Source: Rhodoplanes sp. Z2-YC6860
GTDB lineage: Bacteria; Pseudomonadota; Alphaproteobacteria; Rhizobiales; Xanthobacteraceae
Length of the DNA stretch: 64,000 nucleotides
Assembly (NCBI RefSeq): GCF_001579845.1
Contig: NZ_CP007440.1
Location: forward strand, 5,106,029 to 5,170,028
Reading direction: 5' to 3'
This document shows positions 25,979-34,513 of this stretch, one piece after another. A model generated the notes under the pieces. It was not told where the DNA came from, did not search any database, and worked only from the letters and a program-made list of their open reading frames with translations. The position numbers and the translations under genes are program-made. Numbering within the stretch: position 1 is the first letter of the stretch; each line of letters opens with the position of its first letter.

Positions 25979-26524
25979 TTATGTCTCGGTTTCCGCAGAA
26001 TTCATGTGACGAACCCACTCGGCGAGATAGAGGGCGACCGAAACCAAGGTCAATACCGCGACCAGCACCATCACCACTGTCAACACGGGCTCGATATCGA
26101 TCCCCAGCCCGTGAGACCCGAGCACCAGGCAGGCGAACACGATCTGCACCGCGGTGTTGGCCTTGGACACGATCAGCGGCTTGATCTGGACCGGCCGGTC
26201 GATCAGCCAGGACAGGATCACGGCACCGACGATCATGATGTCGCGCGACACCACCAGGATGACGATCCAGAGCGGGATCACGCCGGTGATACCCAGCGAG
26301 ACGTAGATCGAGACGATCAGGACCTTGTCGGCGAGCGGGTCGAGATAGGCGCCGAGTTCGGTCTTCATGCCGAAGCGCTTGGCGAGAAAGCCGTCGACCC
26401 CGTCGCTGATGCCGGCGACAAGGAACAGCAGGAACGCGAGCAGGATCTGCCCGGTGGCGATCGACCAGACGACCACCGGTACGAGCAGAATGCGCGCCAA
26501 CGTAATAAGGTTCGGAATACTCAA
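25979..26524 (-). CDS. pgsA: CDP-alcohol phosphatidyltransferase (PgsA-like)
   Basis: This inner-membrane enzyme joins a CDP-diacylglycerol with an alcohol phosphate, most likely glycerol 3-phosphate to make phosphatidylglycerol phosphate. The metal-binding signature is SDGVDGFLAKRFG then GAYLDPLADK, giving the four family aspartates; the usual AR pair is AK here. There are about five transmembrane helices in 181 residues. It starts with TTG at 26524. That start is trusted because MSIPNLITLARILLVP is the standard N-terminus and there is no better codon nearby. It is the first gene of the leftward unit and diverges from purM across 123 bases. The exact substrate (glycerol phosphate or another alcohol) is inferred. 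Confidence 0.87.
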   Translation of the reverse strand: MSIPNLITLARILLVPVVVWSIATGQILLAFLLFLVAGISDGVDGFLAKRFGMKTELGAYLDPLADKVLIVSIYVSLGITGVIPLWIVILVVSRDIMIVGAVILSWLIDRPVQIKPLIVSKANTAVQIVFACLVLGSHGLGIDIEPVLTVVMVLVAVLTLVSVALYLAEWVRHMNSAETET

Positions 26525-26647
26525 ACTTCAGGCCCCGGCTCGCCCCTGCCCCAGTTGGTGTCCCACCCGGCGCAAACGGCGATTCCATCTGAGTATATCG
26601 GCCATACGGCCATTGCGCAGGGCTTCATTCCGAAATAGGCAGGGGCC

Positions 26648-27712
26648 ATGAAGAAAAAAGGCCTGACCTATGCGCAATCTGGCGTCGATATCGACGCCGG
26701 CAACCGCATGGTGGACCTCATCAAACCGCTGGTGAAGGCCACGGCCCGGCCCGGTGCCGACGCCGAAATCGGCGGCTTTGGCGGCCTGTTCGATCTCAAG
26801 CGCGCCGGGTTCAAGGATCCGGTGCTGGTGGCGGCCAATGACGGCGTCGGCACCAAGGTTAAGATCGCGATCGAGACCGGCATCCATGGCACGGTCGGTA
26901 TCGACCTCGTGGCGATGTCGGTGAACGACCTCGTGGTGCAAGGCGCCGAGCCGCTGTTCTTTCTCGACTACTTCGCGACCGGCAAGCTCGAGCCCAAGGT
27001 GGGCGCCGCGATTGTCGCGGGCATTGCGTACGGCTGCAAGCAGGCCGGCTGCGCTCTGATCGGCGGCGAAACCGCCGAGATGCCCGGCGTCTATCACGGC
27101 AACGACTATGATCTCGCGGGCTTTGCGGTCGGCGCCGTGGAGCGCAAAGGCATCATGCCGCGCAACGACATCCGCGCCGGCGATGTGATCCTCGGCATCG
27201 CGTCGTCCGGCGTGCACTCCAACGGCTTTTCGCTGGTGCGCAGGGTGGTGGCAAAGTCGAAGCTGAGGTGGAGCGCGAAAGCGCCGTTCGACAAGAAGAA
27301 AAAACTTGGCGCTGCGGTGCTGACGCCGACGCGCATCTATGTGAAGCCCCTGCTCGCGGCGATCCGCGAGACCAAGGCCGTCAAGGCGCTCGCGCACATC
27401 ACCGGCGGCGGCTTTCCGGACAACATCCCTCGCGTGCTGCCGAAGGGCACCGGCGCTCGCATCGATCTCGACAACATCAAGGTGCTGCCGGTGTTCAGCT
27501 GGCTCGCCGAGGCGGGCGGCATCGCCGAGAACGAGATGCTGCGCACCTTCAACTGCGGCATCGGCATGATCGCGGTGGTCGAGCCGCGCAAGGCCGACGC
27601 GGTGATGAAGGTGCTCCGGCGCGAAGGTGAGAAGGTCACGCCGATTGGCGAAGTGACGCGCGCCACGGCGGGCAAGCCGCGCGTCGCCTACACCGGCGCG
27701 CTTCGCCTCTGA
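26648..27712 (+). CDS. purM: Phosphoribosylformylglycinamidine cyclo-ligase
   Basis: PurM closes the imidazole ring in step five of purine synthesis, using ATP to make aminoimidazole ribotide. The 354 residues have the family's N-terminal [15 protein letters not shown], the GGFGGLFDL loop, [11 protein letters not shown] and the conserved [27 protein letters not shown] in the C-terminal domain is diagnostic. The start follows GGCAGGGGCC. It is followed after two bases by purN, so the two are translated together. The promoter lies in the divergent 123-base region shared with the phosphatidyltransferase gene. Confidence 0.97.
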   Translation: MKKKGLTYAQSGVDIDAGNRMVDLIKPLVKATARPGADAEIGGFGGLFDLKRAGFKDPVLVAANDGVGTKVKIAIETGIHGTVGIDLVAMSVNDLVVQGAEPLFFLDYFATGKLEPKVGAAIVAGIAYGCKQAGCALIGGETAEMPGVYHGNDYDLAGFAVGAVERKGIMPRNDIRAGDVILGIASSGVHSNGFSLVRRVVAKSKLRWSAKAPFDKKKKLGAAVLTPTRIYVKPLLAAIRETKAVKALAHITGGGFPDNIPRVLPKGTGARIDLDNIKVLPVFSWLAEAGGIAENEMLRTFNCGIGMIAVVEPRKADAVMKVLRREGEKVTPIGEVTRATAGKPRVAYTGALRL

Positions 27713-27714
27713 CC

Positions 27715-28350
27715 ATGGCTCGCAAACGCGTTGCCGTCCTGATCTCCGGCCGCGGCTCCAACATGGTGGCGCTGATCGAGGCCGCAAAGGAGCCTTCCTT
27801 CCCGGCCGAGATCGTGCGCGTGGTTTCGAACGATCCGTCGGCGCAAGGCCTGCAACGCGCCGAAGCCTCGGGCATCCGCACCGCGGTGGTCGATCACAGG
27901 ACCTTCGGCAAGGACCGCGAGGCGTTCGAGCGCGCGCTGCAGGGCGAACTCGAAGCGAACGGGACCGAGCTGATCTGCCTTGCGGGCTTCATGCGTCTGT
28001 TGACGCCCTGGTTCGTCACACGCTGGACCGAGCGTCTGATCAACATCCATCCGGCCCTGCTGCCCGATCTCAAAGGCCTGCACACCCACGCCCGCGCGCT
28101 GACCGAGGGGCGGAAATGGCACGGCGCGACCGTGCATTTCGTGGTGCCGGAGATGGATGCTGGACCGATCATCCGCCAGGCGCGCGTGCCAGTGCTGGCG
28201 GACGACACCGAAGAGAAACTCGCTGCACGAGTCCTCGAGGTCGAGCATCGAATCTATCCGGAGGCGCTGCGGCTCGTATCGGAAGGCCGCGTGCAGGTCG
28301 TGGGCGGCGCCTGCCTCGTTGACGGCAAGCCGGTCGAGACGTTCTCGTAA
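27715..28350 (+). CDS. purN: Phosphoribosylglycinamide formyltransferase
   Basis: PurN transfers a formyl group from 10-formyl-tetrahydrofolate to glycinamide ribotide in step three of purine synthesis. The start MARKRVAVLISGRGSNM gives the first strand and phosphate loop. The catalytic Asn-His-Asp set is visible as INIHPALLPD (N, H) and VPEMDAGPII (D). The 211 residues are of normal length. The gap to purM is two bases, and a terminator for the opposing cspA gene follows 35 bases after the stop codon. Confidence 0.96.
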   Translation: MARKRVAVLISGRGSNMVALIEAAKEPSFPAEIVRVVSNDPSAQGLQRAEASGIRTAVVDHRTFGKDREAFERALQGELEANGTELICLAGFMRLLTPWFVTRWTERLINIHPALLPDLKGLHTHARALTEGRKWHGATVHFVVPEMDAGPIIRQARVPVLADDTEEKLAARVLEVEHRIYPEALRLVSEGRVQVVGGACLVDGKPVETFS

Positions 28351-28385
28351 GTTTGTTCTTCTGCGACCGACTGTGAAAAATACAA

Positions 28386-28409
28386 AACCCCCGGCCGAAG
28401 CCGGGGGTT
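28386..28409 (-). terminator. Rho-independent terminator of cspA
   Basis: AACCCCCGGC-cgaa-GCCGGGGGTT forms a ten-pair stem. On the minus strand it is followed by TTTGTATTTTTC, which marks it as the cspA terminator. On the plus strand there is no T-run after it, so purN transcription may not end here efficiently. Confidence 0.85.
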
Positions 28410-28442
28410 ACGGGAAGCAAATACCCCGTTAGGCGTGAACCG

Positions 28443-28649
28443 TCAGCCCACCTTCAGATTTTCGGCGGACGCTTTGCCATTGCGGCCGGTCACAAGTTCG
28501 TATTCGACGGTTTGGCCTTCGTTGAGGGTGGACAAACCCGCACGCTCAACGGCCGAGATGTGAACGAACACATCCTTGTCGCTGCCCGCCGGCTTGATGA
28601 ACCCGTAACCCTTCGTCGGATTGAACCATTTGACGGTGCCCTTTTGCAT
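28443..28649 (-). CDS. Cold-shock domain protein (CspA family)
   Basis: This 68-residue single-domain protein binds single-stranded RNA and DNA and acts as an RNA chaperone. RNP1 is KGYGFI with the flanking WFNPTKGYGFIKP, and RNP2 is VFVHIS. The start is the ATG at 28649 after GGAGACC. A longer in-frame extension to 28841 is the leader, not protein: MQKGTVKWFN is the standard N-terminus. The 334 bases upstream are free of genes and could contain the long structured leader that many csp mRNAs use for temperature control. A strong terminator follows. Confidence 0.95.
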   Translation of the reverse strand: MQKGTVKWFNPTKGYGFIKPAGSDKDVFVHISAVERAGLSTLNEGQTVEYELVTGRNGKASAENLKVG

Positions 28650-28983
28650 CGTCGGTCTCCTGGTCTCGTCGTATTGAAATTCGACGCGCCTTGCATTGAG
28701 CTGTCGCATCGCTGCAAACCGCGCCACAACCCGGGTTTTGGTTTTGATGATCCGATAGTCGCGTCGGAGACGCAGCGGCCGGAAAACGGGCCAAAATCCT
28801 GTTGCAAAGCCGACATGACAGCAAAAATACGGCCTAACCAAGGCTGCTTATGCCCGATAATGCCTGACAACATGCGAGCACATGTGGCCGCAGAGGCACA
28901 GCGCAGCAACAACGTGGTGAGCAACTTGCGACGGTGATTGACCGGATGGCGCCGTTCGCAACAATCCCTTTCGAACCAATGAG
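28650..28983. other. Gene-free region upstream of cspA and of the outer-membrane protein gene
   Basis: This 334-base stretch separates two divergent genes. The cspA side has GGAGACC before the start codon and a relatively AT-rich patch (about 28735-28830) with TTTTGGTTTTGATGATCC and GCAAAAATACGG. This is where a leader or promoter would be expected. I see no convincing -35/-10 pair, tRNA, or strong hairpin. Reading frames here have no family features. Confidence 0.5.
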
Positions 28984-30183
28984 ATGCCGCGCAAACATCG
29001 GCAGCGTGGCGGGGCTGTGAGGCGGGGGCAAACGGTGCGCTTGAGACTGCGACCCGCTTTGGCGTGCGATCGCCACGCGGCCTTTCGTGTCGCAGCATCG
29101 CGCGCGTTGCTCATCTTCGCTGCGTTGATTCTCATCCTCGCGAACAGCGATCACGCCGCGGCGCAATGCGGCGGGCCGCCCATCGCCGGCCCGCCGTTAC
29201 CCTGCCCGCAGCCATCCGCATCCGTGAACGGCAGCGGCTTCGCATCCGCTCAAGGCGGCCTGTTCGACATCGGCACTCAATTTCAGACCCGCCTCGGCGC
29301 GCACACGTCGTACCGGGACGGCACGAGCGCCGGCAACAATCCACAAGGCGGCGGCGCGGAATCGGCCTTCGACCGTTACCGCACCTGGTTCGAGGGCTAC
29401 GGCTCATCGACCACCACCGACGCTCAGGGACAATTCCTCGGCGACCGCCGGAAGACCTACGGCGGCATTGCCGGCGCAGGCGTCACGGTCACGCCCGGCG
29501 TGACCTTCGGCGCTTCGGTCGATGGCAGCCGGACCAACATCGACGTGCCGGGCGCCACCGGGCGCATCGATCTCACACAGCTTGGCCTGATCGGAAATTT
29601 CGAGCACGGGCCGTGGAATCTCGGCGTCACCGGCATCTACGGCTTCGGCAATGTGCATTCCAGCCGCTTCGACACCGGCGGCATCTCATCGGCGGCCTAT
29701 CAGGCGCGGCTTTGGGGCACCATGGCCGAGCTCAGCTACTACGTCGCGCTGCCCAACAACTCGCGCTTCGTCCCCAAGCTCACCGCCGACTGGCTTCACA
29801 CCCGCACCGACAGCTTCACCGAGACCGGCGGCGCCAATCCGATTTCCGGATCGAGCGTCAGCGCAAGCCGCATCCGGATGATGGTCGGCGGCGAGATCGG
29901 ACACAGCTGGCTGGTCGACCGGACGATCTTCGACGTCTCGGTCTACGCGCGGCTCGTCGAGAATCTGTCGCAGAACATCGGCGACCTTGCGATCAGCGAT
30001 CCGAACGTGAACGGCGTGCAGTTCGTCACGGGCGTCCGGGAAAGCTCGATGGGCGCCGACGCGGGCGCCTCCTTCTCGGTCAAGCTGTCGCAGCTCGCGC
30101 GGCTCTACGCCGCCTATGACGGCCGCTTCCGCGGCAACCTCACGTCACACTCCGGCACCATCGGCGCCGAATTCCGGTTTTAG
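28984..30183 (+). CDS. Outer-membrane autotransporter-type beta-barrel protein
   Basis: This 399-residue protein ends in a beta-barrel domain like those of autotransporters. The C-terminus EFRF ends in Phe, as needed for insertion by the Bam complex, and the last 260 residues alternate in strands with RTWFEGYGSSTTTDAQG and TYGGIAGAGVTVTPGVTFGA. The N-terminus is unusually long and basic before its hydrophobic signal helix (LLIFAALILILANSDHAAAQ). A GTG start at 29035, preceded by GAGGCGGGGG, would give a more normal signal peptide and may be the true start. Only about 60 residues lie between signal and barrel, so there is no real passenger domain. Function is unknown. Confidence 0.85.
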   Translation: MPRKHRQRGGAVRRGQTVRLRLRPALACDRHAAFRVAASRALLIFAALILILANSDHAAAQCGGPPIAGPPLPCPQPSASVNGSGFASAQGGLFDIGTQFQTRLGAHTSYRDGTSAGNNPQGGGAESAFDRYRTWFEGYGSSTTTDAQGQFLGDRRKTYGGIAGAGVTVTPGVTFGASVDGSRTNIDVPGATGRIDLTQLGLIGNFEHGPWNLGVTGIYGFGNVHSSRFDTGGISSAAYQARLWGTMAELSYYVALPNNSRFVPKLTADWLHTRTDSFTETGGANPISGSSVSASRIRMMVGGEIGHSWLVDRTIFDVSVYARLVENLSQNIGDLAISDPNVNGVQFVTGVRESSMGADAGASFSVKLSQLARLYAAYDGRFRGNLTSHSGTIGAEFRF

Positions 30184-30924
30184 TCAAAACGTCTCTTTGA
30201 ACGGCCGCAGGTCGAGCTCCTGGGTCCAGGCCGAGCGTGGCTGGCGGTGGATGTGCCAGTGGTTCTCGGCGATGGCGTCGATATCGAGCAGACCGTCGTC
30301 CTCGCGACCACGAAGTCCTGCCGCGCCGCGGCTGCGCAGCTTCTCGCCGTCGATGCCGCCGTCCACCACGACATGCGCCACGTGAACGCCGGCAGGTCCG
30401 TATTCGCGCGCCATGCTCTGCGAGATCATGCGGAGGCCGGCCTTGGCGGCGGAGAAATGCGCAAAGCCCGGCTTGCCGCGGATGCTGGCGGAGGCGCCGG
30501 TGAAGATGATGGTGCCGCGGCCGAGCGGCACGAAGCGTCGCGCCGCCTCGCGGCCGACCAGGAAACCTGAGAAGCAGCCGACCCGCCAGAAGTCCTCGAA
30601 CTGCTTGGCCGTCACCTCACGGAAATCGAGCCGCTGATTGTTGCCCGTGTTGGAGGCGACGAGATCGGCCGGCTCGAAGCCCGCGCCCGGCGCCATCGCG
30701 CGATCGAACAAGGCGACAATGTCTTCCTCCTTGGTCGCATCCATCACGATCGGCGTGGCGCTGCCGCCCGACGACACGATCGTCGCCGCGACCTGATCGA
30801 TCTTGGCCGCGGTGCGGCCAGCGATCAGCACGTGATAGCCGCCAACCGAGAAGCGCCGGCATAACGCCGCGCCAAGCCCGCGTTCGGCTCCGACGCCAAT
30901 AACGACCGCGACAGGCTTACCCAT
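30184..30924 (-). CDS. Short-chain dehydrogenase/reductase family protein, Phe replaces the catalytic Tyr
   Basis: This 246-residue protein has the SDR Rossmann fold. The cofactor loop is VIGVGAERGLGAAL (about 8-21), and the NAG-like strand reads ASNTGNN. The usual catalytic Ser is in TGASASIRGKPG. The position of the active-site Tyr in Y-x3-K reads HFSAAKAG, so it is Phe. I recall a group of SDR-like proteins with F-SAAK and the downstream HVAHVVVDGGID, so this is probably a genuine subfamily and not a damaged gene. It is leftward, 23 bases after the HxlR regulator gene, and probably in one unit with it. Substrate and even activity are unknown. Confidence 0.86.
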   Translation of the reverse strand: MGKPVAVVIGVGAERGLGAALCRRFSVGGYHVLIAGRTAAKIDQVAATIVSSGGSATPIVMDATKEEDIVALFDRAMAPGAGFEPADLVASNTGNNQRLDFREVTAKQFEDFWRVGCFSGFLVGREAARRFVPLGRGTIIFTGASASIRGKPGFAHFSAAKAGLRMISQSMAREYGPAGVHVAHVVVDGGIDGEKLRSRGAAGLRGREDDGLLDIDAIAENHWHIHRQPRSAWTQELDLRPFKETF

Positions 30925-30947
30925 GTGACTTGTCCATGTGATCCTCG

Positions 30948-31466
30948 TTAGTGTTTGGTCGAGCGTCGCGCTTCGCCACGCGCTTCAGCAATCGCGGCAT
31001 ATTTCTGCTTGAGGCGCTGGTTCGCGGCAGGGCCTGCAGCGAGTGCGTAGTCCGGATCGACGATCGGCCGGCCGGTCCTAGCGTCCACCATGACCGGATC
31101 GGCGGCCGCGCCGGTTTTGCGTTCTGCGATGACGACACGCTTGCCGTCGGTCGCGAAGTGCTTGTTGCCGAAGTTCAAGAGCGCGACGAGCACCGGAAAG
31201 AAATCGCGGCCGCGCGCGGTCGGCAGATATTCGTATCGCGGCGGACGCTCGCTGTAACGGCGGCGCTCGAGCAACTCAGCCTCCACCAAAGCATTCAGCC
31301 TTCGCGTCAGCATGTTGGGCGCGATGCCGAGGCTCGTCTGAAACTCATCGAAACGCGTCATGCCGTGCAGCGCGTCTCGCATGATCAGCATGCTCCACCA
31401 CTCCCCCACGCGCTCAAGGCTGCGGGCGATCGGGCACAACATCTTGTGAAAGCTCTTGCGGCGCAT
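30948..31466 (-). CDS. HxlR-family winged-helix transcriptional regulator
   Basis: This 172-residue regulator has an HxlR-type winged helix in residues 8-100. CPIARSLERVGEWWSMLIMRDA is close to the family signature, with the Cys that in some members senses aldehydes or quinones. FDEFQTSLGIAPNMLTRRLN is the recognition region. A C-terminal extension of about 65 residues has no clear fold. It starts at the ATG at 31466 and diverges from the thiolase gene. Two direct repeats of AGTTACT in the shared promoter are a good candidate operator. It probably controls both the SDR gene downstream and the thiolase-MFS-tautomerase unit. Confidence 0.9.
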   Translation of the reverse strand: MRRKSFHKMLCPIARSLERVGEWWSMLIMRDALHGMTRFDEFQTSLGIAPNMLTRRLNALVEAELLERRRYSERPPRYEYLPTARGRDFFPVLVALLNFGNKHFATDGKRVVIAERKTGAAADPVMVDARTGRPIVDPDYALAAGPAANQRLKQKYAAIAEARGEARRSTKH

Positions 31467-31482
31467 TGCGGAGAGATAATCT

Positions 31483-31507
31483 AGTTACTATCATCATGCA
31501 AGTTACT
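31483..31507. promoter_or_regulatory. Direct repeats, putative HxlR operator
   Basis: AGTTACT occurs at 31483-31489 and again at 31501-31507, 18 bases apart, in the 76-base divergent promoter between the HxlR and thiolase genes. HxlR/MarR-like regulators commonly bind such sites next to their own gene. Binding is inferred from position. Confidence 0.4.
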
Positions 31508-31542
31508 TACAGCCGCTCCCAAGCTGGCAAAGGAAATTGTCC

Positions 31543-32742
31543 ATGAGCGCTCAAGGCATTACGCATGACATCGTGCTCGCAAGCCCGGTCCGCACCGCGA
31601 TCGGCGCCTACAACGGCTCCCTCAAGGGAACGCCCGCGCCCGACCTTGGCGCTGTGGTGGTCCGCGAAACGCTGAGGCGCGCGGGGCTCGATGCCGCCGC
31701 GGTCGGCAGCGTGGTGCTGGGCAACGTCATCCAGGCGGGCAACAAGATGAATCCCGCGCGTCAGGCCGCGATCGGCGGTGGCGTGCCGGTGTCGGTCCCT
31801 GCCCTCACCGTGAACCGCGTCTGCGGCTCGGGCGCCCAGGCTGTGGTGACTGCGGCCCAGCAGATCACGGCCGGCGAGATCGACGCGGCGGTCGCCGGCG
31901 GCATGGAGAACATGGACCGCGCGCCGTATCTGATGGACGGCGGCCGCTGGGGCTACCGCATGGGCCCCGCCGAAATCCACGACAGCATGCTGCGCGACGG
32001 TCTCGACGACGCGTTCTCGGGCAAGCACTCCGGCTGGCACACCGAAGACCTCGTGATGAAGGCGCAGCTGACCCGCGAGGCGCAGGACCGCTTTGCGGCG
32101 CGCTCGCAACAGCGTTTCGTCGCGGCGCAGAAGGCCGGAAAATTCGCCGACGAGATCGTCAAGGTCGACATCAAAGGCAAGAAGGGCGTCGAGGCCTTTG
32201 CCGTTGACGAAGCACCGCGCCCCGACACCACTTTCGAAGTGCTGGCCAAGCTCCGCCCGGCATTCCGCGACACCGGCACGATCACCGCCGGCAATGCACC
32301 GGGCCTCAACAGCGGCGCCGCCGCGATGATCGTCGCGAGCCGCGCTTTCGCCGACGCGCACTCGATCAAGCCGGCGGCGCGGCTGGTCGCCTATGGGATC
32401 GCCGCCGTCGAGCCCGGCCTGTTCGGCTTGGGTCCGGTGCCCGCGGTGCGCAAGGCGCTGGAGCGCGCCGGCTGGAAGCTTTCCGACATCGAGCGGATCG
32501 AGATCAACGAGGCCTTCGCGGCCGTGCCGCTTGCCGTCGCGAAAGAGCTCGGCCTGCCCGAGGACATCATCAATGTCGAAGGCGGCGCCGTCGCCCACGG
32601 CCACCCGATCGGCGCCACCGGCGCGGTGCTGACCACGCGGCTCATCCACTCGATGCAGCGCGATGGGCTGAAGCGCGGCGTCGTCACGCTCTGCATCGGC
32701 GGCGGCCAGGGCATCGCGCTGGCGCTCGAGACCATTCAGTAG
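31543..32742 (+). CDS. Thiolase (acetyl-CoA C-acyltransferase family)
   Basis: This 399-residue thiolase cleaves or forms 3-ketoacyl-CoA. The nucleophile C94 is in NRVCGSGAQA, the catalytic His is in GGAVAHGHPIGATGA, and the second Cys is in the C-terminal CIGGGQGIA. All are intact. The start at 31543 has GGAAA upstream. Compared with PhaA-type enzymes nothing marks it as biosynthetic. The position beside an MFS permease and a tautomerase under an HxlR regulator suggests a catabolic step. The first gene of a rightward unit, it is followed after 25 bases by the permease gene. Confidence 0.95.
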   Translation: MSAQGITHDIVLASPVRTAIGAYNGSLKGTPAPDLGAVVVRETLRRAGLDAAAVGSVVLGNVIQAGNKMNPARQAAIGGGVPVSVPALTVNRVCGSGAQAVVTAAQQITAGEIDAAVAGGMENMDRAPYLMDGGRWGYRMGPAEIHDSMLRDGLDDAFSGKHSGWHTEDLVMKAQLTREAQDRFAARSQQRFVAAQKAGKFADEIVKVDIKGKKGVEAFAVDEAPRPDTTFEVLAKLRPAFRDTGTITAGNAPGLNSGAAAMIVASRAFADAHSIKPAARLVAYGIAAVEPGLFGLGPVPAVRKALERAGWKLSDIERIEINEAFAAVPLAVAKELGLPEDIINVEGGAVAHGHPIGATGAVLTTRLIHSMQRDGLKRGVVTLCIGGGQGIALALETIQ

Positions 32743-32767
32743 TTTGAGCATTCAAGGGGAGAGCTCA

Positions 32768-34075
32768 GTGAATTCGTCTTCGCTCGCGGCGTGGCTTGCG
32801 CGCCGCAACGTGCACTACGGCTGGGTTGTCGTCGGCACCACGTTCCTGACCATGCTGGTGACGGCGGGTGCGGTCGGCGCGCCTGGCGTGCTGATGTTGC
32901 CGCTGCAAAAGGAGTTCGGCTGGCAGACCGCTGAAATCTCTTCCGCGCTCGGCGTCCGCTTCATGCTGTTCGGGCTGATGGCGCCGTTCGCGGCCGTGCT
33001 GATCAACCGCTACGGCATGCGGCGGGTTGTGCTCTCTGCTCTCGCGCTGATCGTATCCGGCCTGTTGCTGTCGCTCGCCATGACGCAAGTCTGGCAGCTC
33101 GTCCTGCTGTGGGGCGTGGTGATCGGGCTCGGCACCGGCATGACCGCGCTGGTGCTCGGCGTCACGGTCGCGACGCGCTGGTTTGCGACGCGGCGTGGCC
33201 TCGTCACGGGTCTTCTCACTGCGAGCTCCGCCACCGGCCAGCTCGTGTTCCTGCCGCTCCTCGCCCATGTGTCCGAACAGTTCGGCTGGCGCAGCGCGAT
33301 CGTGATGGTCTGCTCCGCGCTTGGCGTTGCCACGGTCGCGATGCTCGCCCTGATGCGCGACCGGCCTTCCGACGTGGGCCTCGCGCCGTTCGGCCAGGAG
33401 GAAGCTCCGGCGCCCGCGGCGCCCTCGCCCGGCATTGGCCTGATCACGGCGTGGTATGCGCTCCGCGACGCAAGCCGAACCGGCGTGTTCTGGGTGCTGT
33501 TCGCGACCTTCTTCATCTGCGGCGCCAGCACCAATGGCCTGATCCAGACGCACTTCGTGCCGCTCTGCGCCGACTTCGGCCTCCCGGCCGTCGGTGCTGC
33601 CGGCGTGCTCGCCGCGATGGGCATGTTCGACATCGCCGGCACCATCGCGTCGGGCTGGCTGTCGGACCGCTACGACAATCGCTGGCTGCTGTTCTGGTAC
33701 TACGGCTTGCGCGGGCTCTCGCTGCTCTACCTGCCGTTCACCGGCTTCACGTTCTACGGCCTGTCGCTGTTTGCGATGTTCTACGGCCTCGACTGGATCG
33801 CGACCGTGCCGCCGACCGTGAAGCTCACCGTCGCCCGCTTCGGCCGTGAGCGCGCCAACCTGGTGTTCGGCTGGATCTTCGCTGGCCACCAGATGGGCGC
33901 AGCCTTCGCGGCGTTCGGCGCGGGCCTCTCGCGCACCGTGCTGTCGAGCTATCTGCCGGCGTTTTTCATCTCGGGCGCACTCTGTCTGGTCGCCGCGGCA
34001 CTGATCATCACCATCGGCCAACGCGATCGCGGCGGCGAAGCCGTGAGGCCCACACCGGCCCCTGCCCGAGCCTGA
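32768..34075 (+). CDS. Major facilitator superfamily transporter
   Basis: This inner-membrane carrier of 435 residues has twelve predicted helices in two halves. After a short N-terminus comes NVHYGWVVVGTTFLTMLVTAG, typical of monocarboxylate/oxalate-formate-type MFS proteins, with the loop 2-3 motif region RYGMRR and a second-half GWLSDRYDNR. The start is GTG at 32768 after GGGGAGA; the TTG at 32744 is less likely. It lies between the thiolase and tautomerase genes, so it likely imports the substrate of that pathway, probably an organic acid. The substrate is not determinable. Confidence 0.9.
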   Translation: MNSSSLAAWLARRNVHYGWVVVGTTFLTMLVTAGAVGAPGVLMLPLQKEFGWQTAEISSALGVRFMLFGLMAPFAAVLINRYGMRRVVLSALALIVSGLLLSLAMTQVWQLVLLWGVVIGLGTGMTALVLGVTVATRWFATRRGLVTGLLTASSATGQLVFLPLLAHVSEQFGWRSAIVMVCSALGVATVAMLALMRDRPSDVGLAPFGQEEAPAPAAPSPGIGLITAWYALRDASRTGVFWVLFATFFICGASTNGLIQTHFVPLCADFGLPAVGAAGVLAAMGMFDIAGTIASGWLSDRYDNRWLLFWYYGLRGLSLLYLPFTGFTFYGLSLFAMFYGLDWIATVPPTVKLTVARFGRERANLVFGWIFAGHQMGAAFAAFGAGLSRTVLSSYLPAFFISGALCLVAAALIITIGQRDRGGEAVRPTPAPARA

Positions 34076-34100
34076 TCGATCAACACGAAGGAGACATCAA

Positions 34101-34511
34101 ATGCCCGTCGCCAAAATTCACGTCCTCGAAGGACGCTACAGTGACGACCGCCTCAACAAGGTGTCGAAGGCCGTGCAGGATTCACTGATGAGCGCGCTCG
34201 GCGTGCCGCCCGATGATTTCTTCCAGATCATCCACATCCTGCCGCGAAATCAGTACCGCCACACGCCGTCGTTTCTCGGCCTGAAATATTCCGACGACCT
34301 GATCCTGCTGGAGGTCAGTTTCATCTCCGGCCGGCCCAAGGAAAAACGGGCGGCTTTGCTGAAGGCGTTCAACGAGAACGTCGTCAAGGCCGCAGGAATC
34401 TCTCCGGACGATCTGATGATCACGTTCTACGAGGTGCCGGGCGAGAATATTTCATTCGGCCAAGGCCTCGCACAGCGAGCGCATATCTCGGCCGAAGCAG
34501 CCCAGCGGTGA
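34101..34511 (+). CDS. Tautomerase family protein
   Basis: This 136-residue protein belongs to the 4-oxalocrotonate tautomerase superfamily. The Pro directly after the initiator Met (MPVAKIHV) is the catalytic base. It has two beta-alpha-beta units joined in one chain, like cis-CaaD or MSAD, with a repeated IIHILPRNQYRH region and LMITFYEVPGENISFG. The start has GGAGA upstream. It follows the MFS gene by 25 bases and ends the rightward unit, two bases before the convergent DUF1801 gene. A role in keto-enol isomerisation or hydration of an unsaturated acid is plausible. Confidence 0.88.
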   Translation: MPVAKIHVLEGRYSDDRLNKVSKAVQDSLMSALGVPPDDFFQIIHILPRNQYRHTPSFLGLKYSDDLILLEVSFISGRPKEKRAALLKAFNENVVKAAGISPDDLMITFYEVPGENISFGQGLAQRAHISAEAAQR

Positions 34512-34513
34512 CG

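Noticed and set aside
25944-26588. A 214-codon frame overlapping the phosphatidyltransferase gene
   Set aside because: It is an alternative frame of the same region without membrane helices. The TTG-started frame has the family signature.
31507-34021. Two long minus-strand frames opposite the thiolase and MFS genes
   Set aside because: Both are shadows of well-supported genes and contain only composition-biased sequence.
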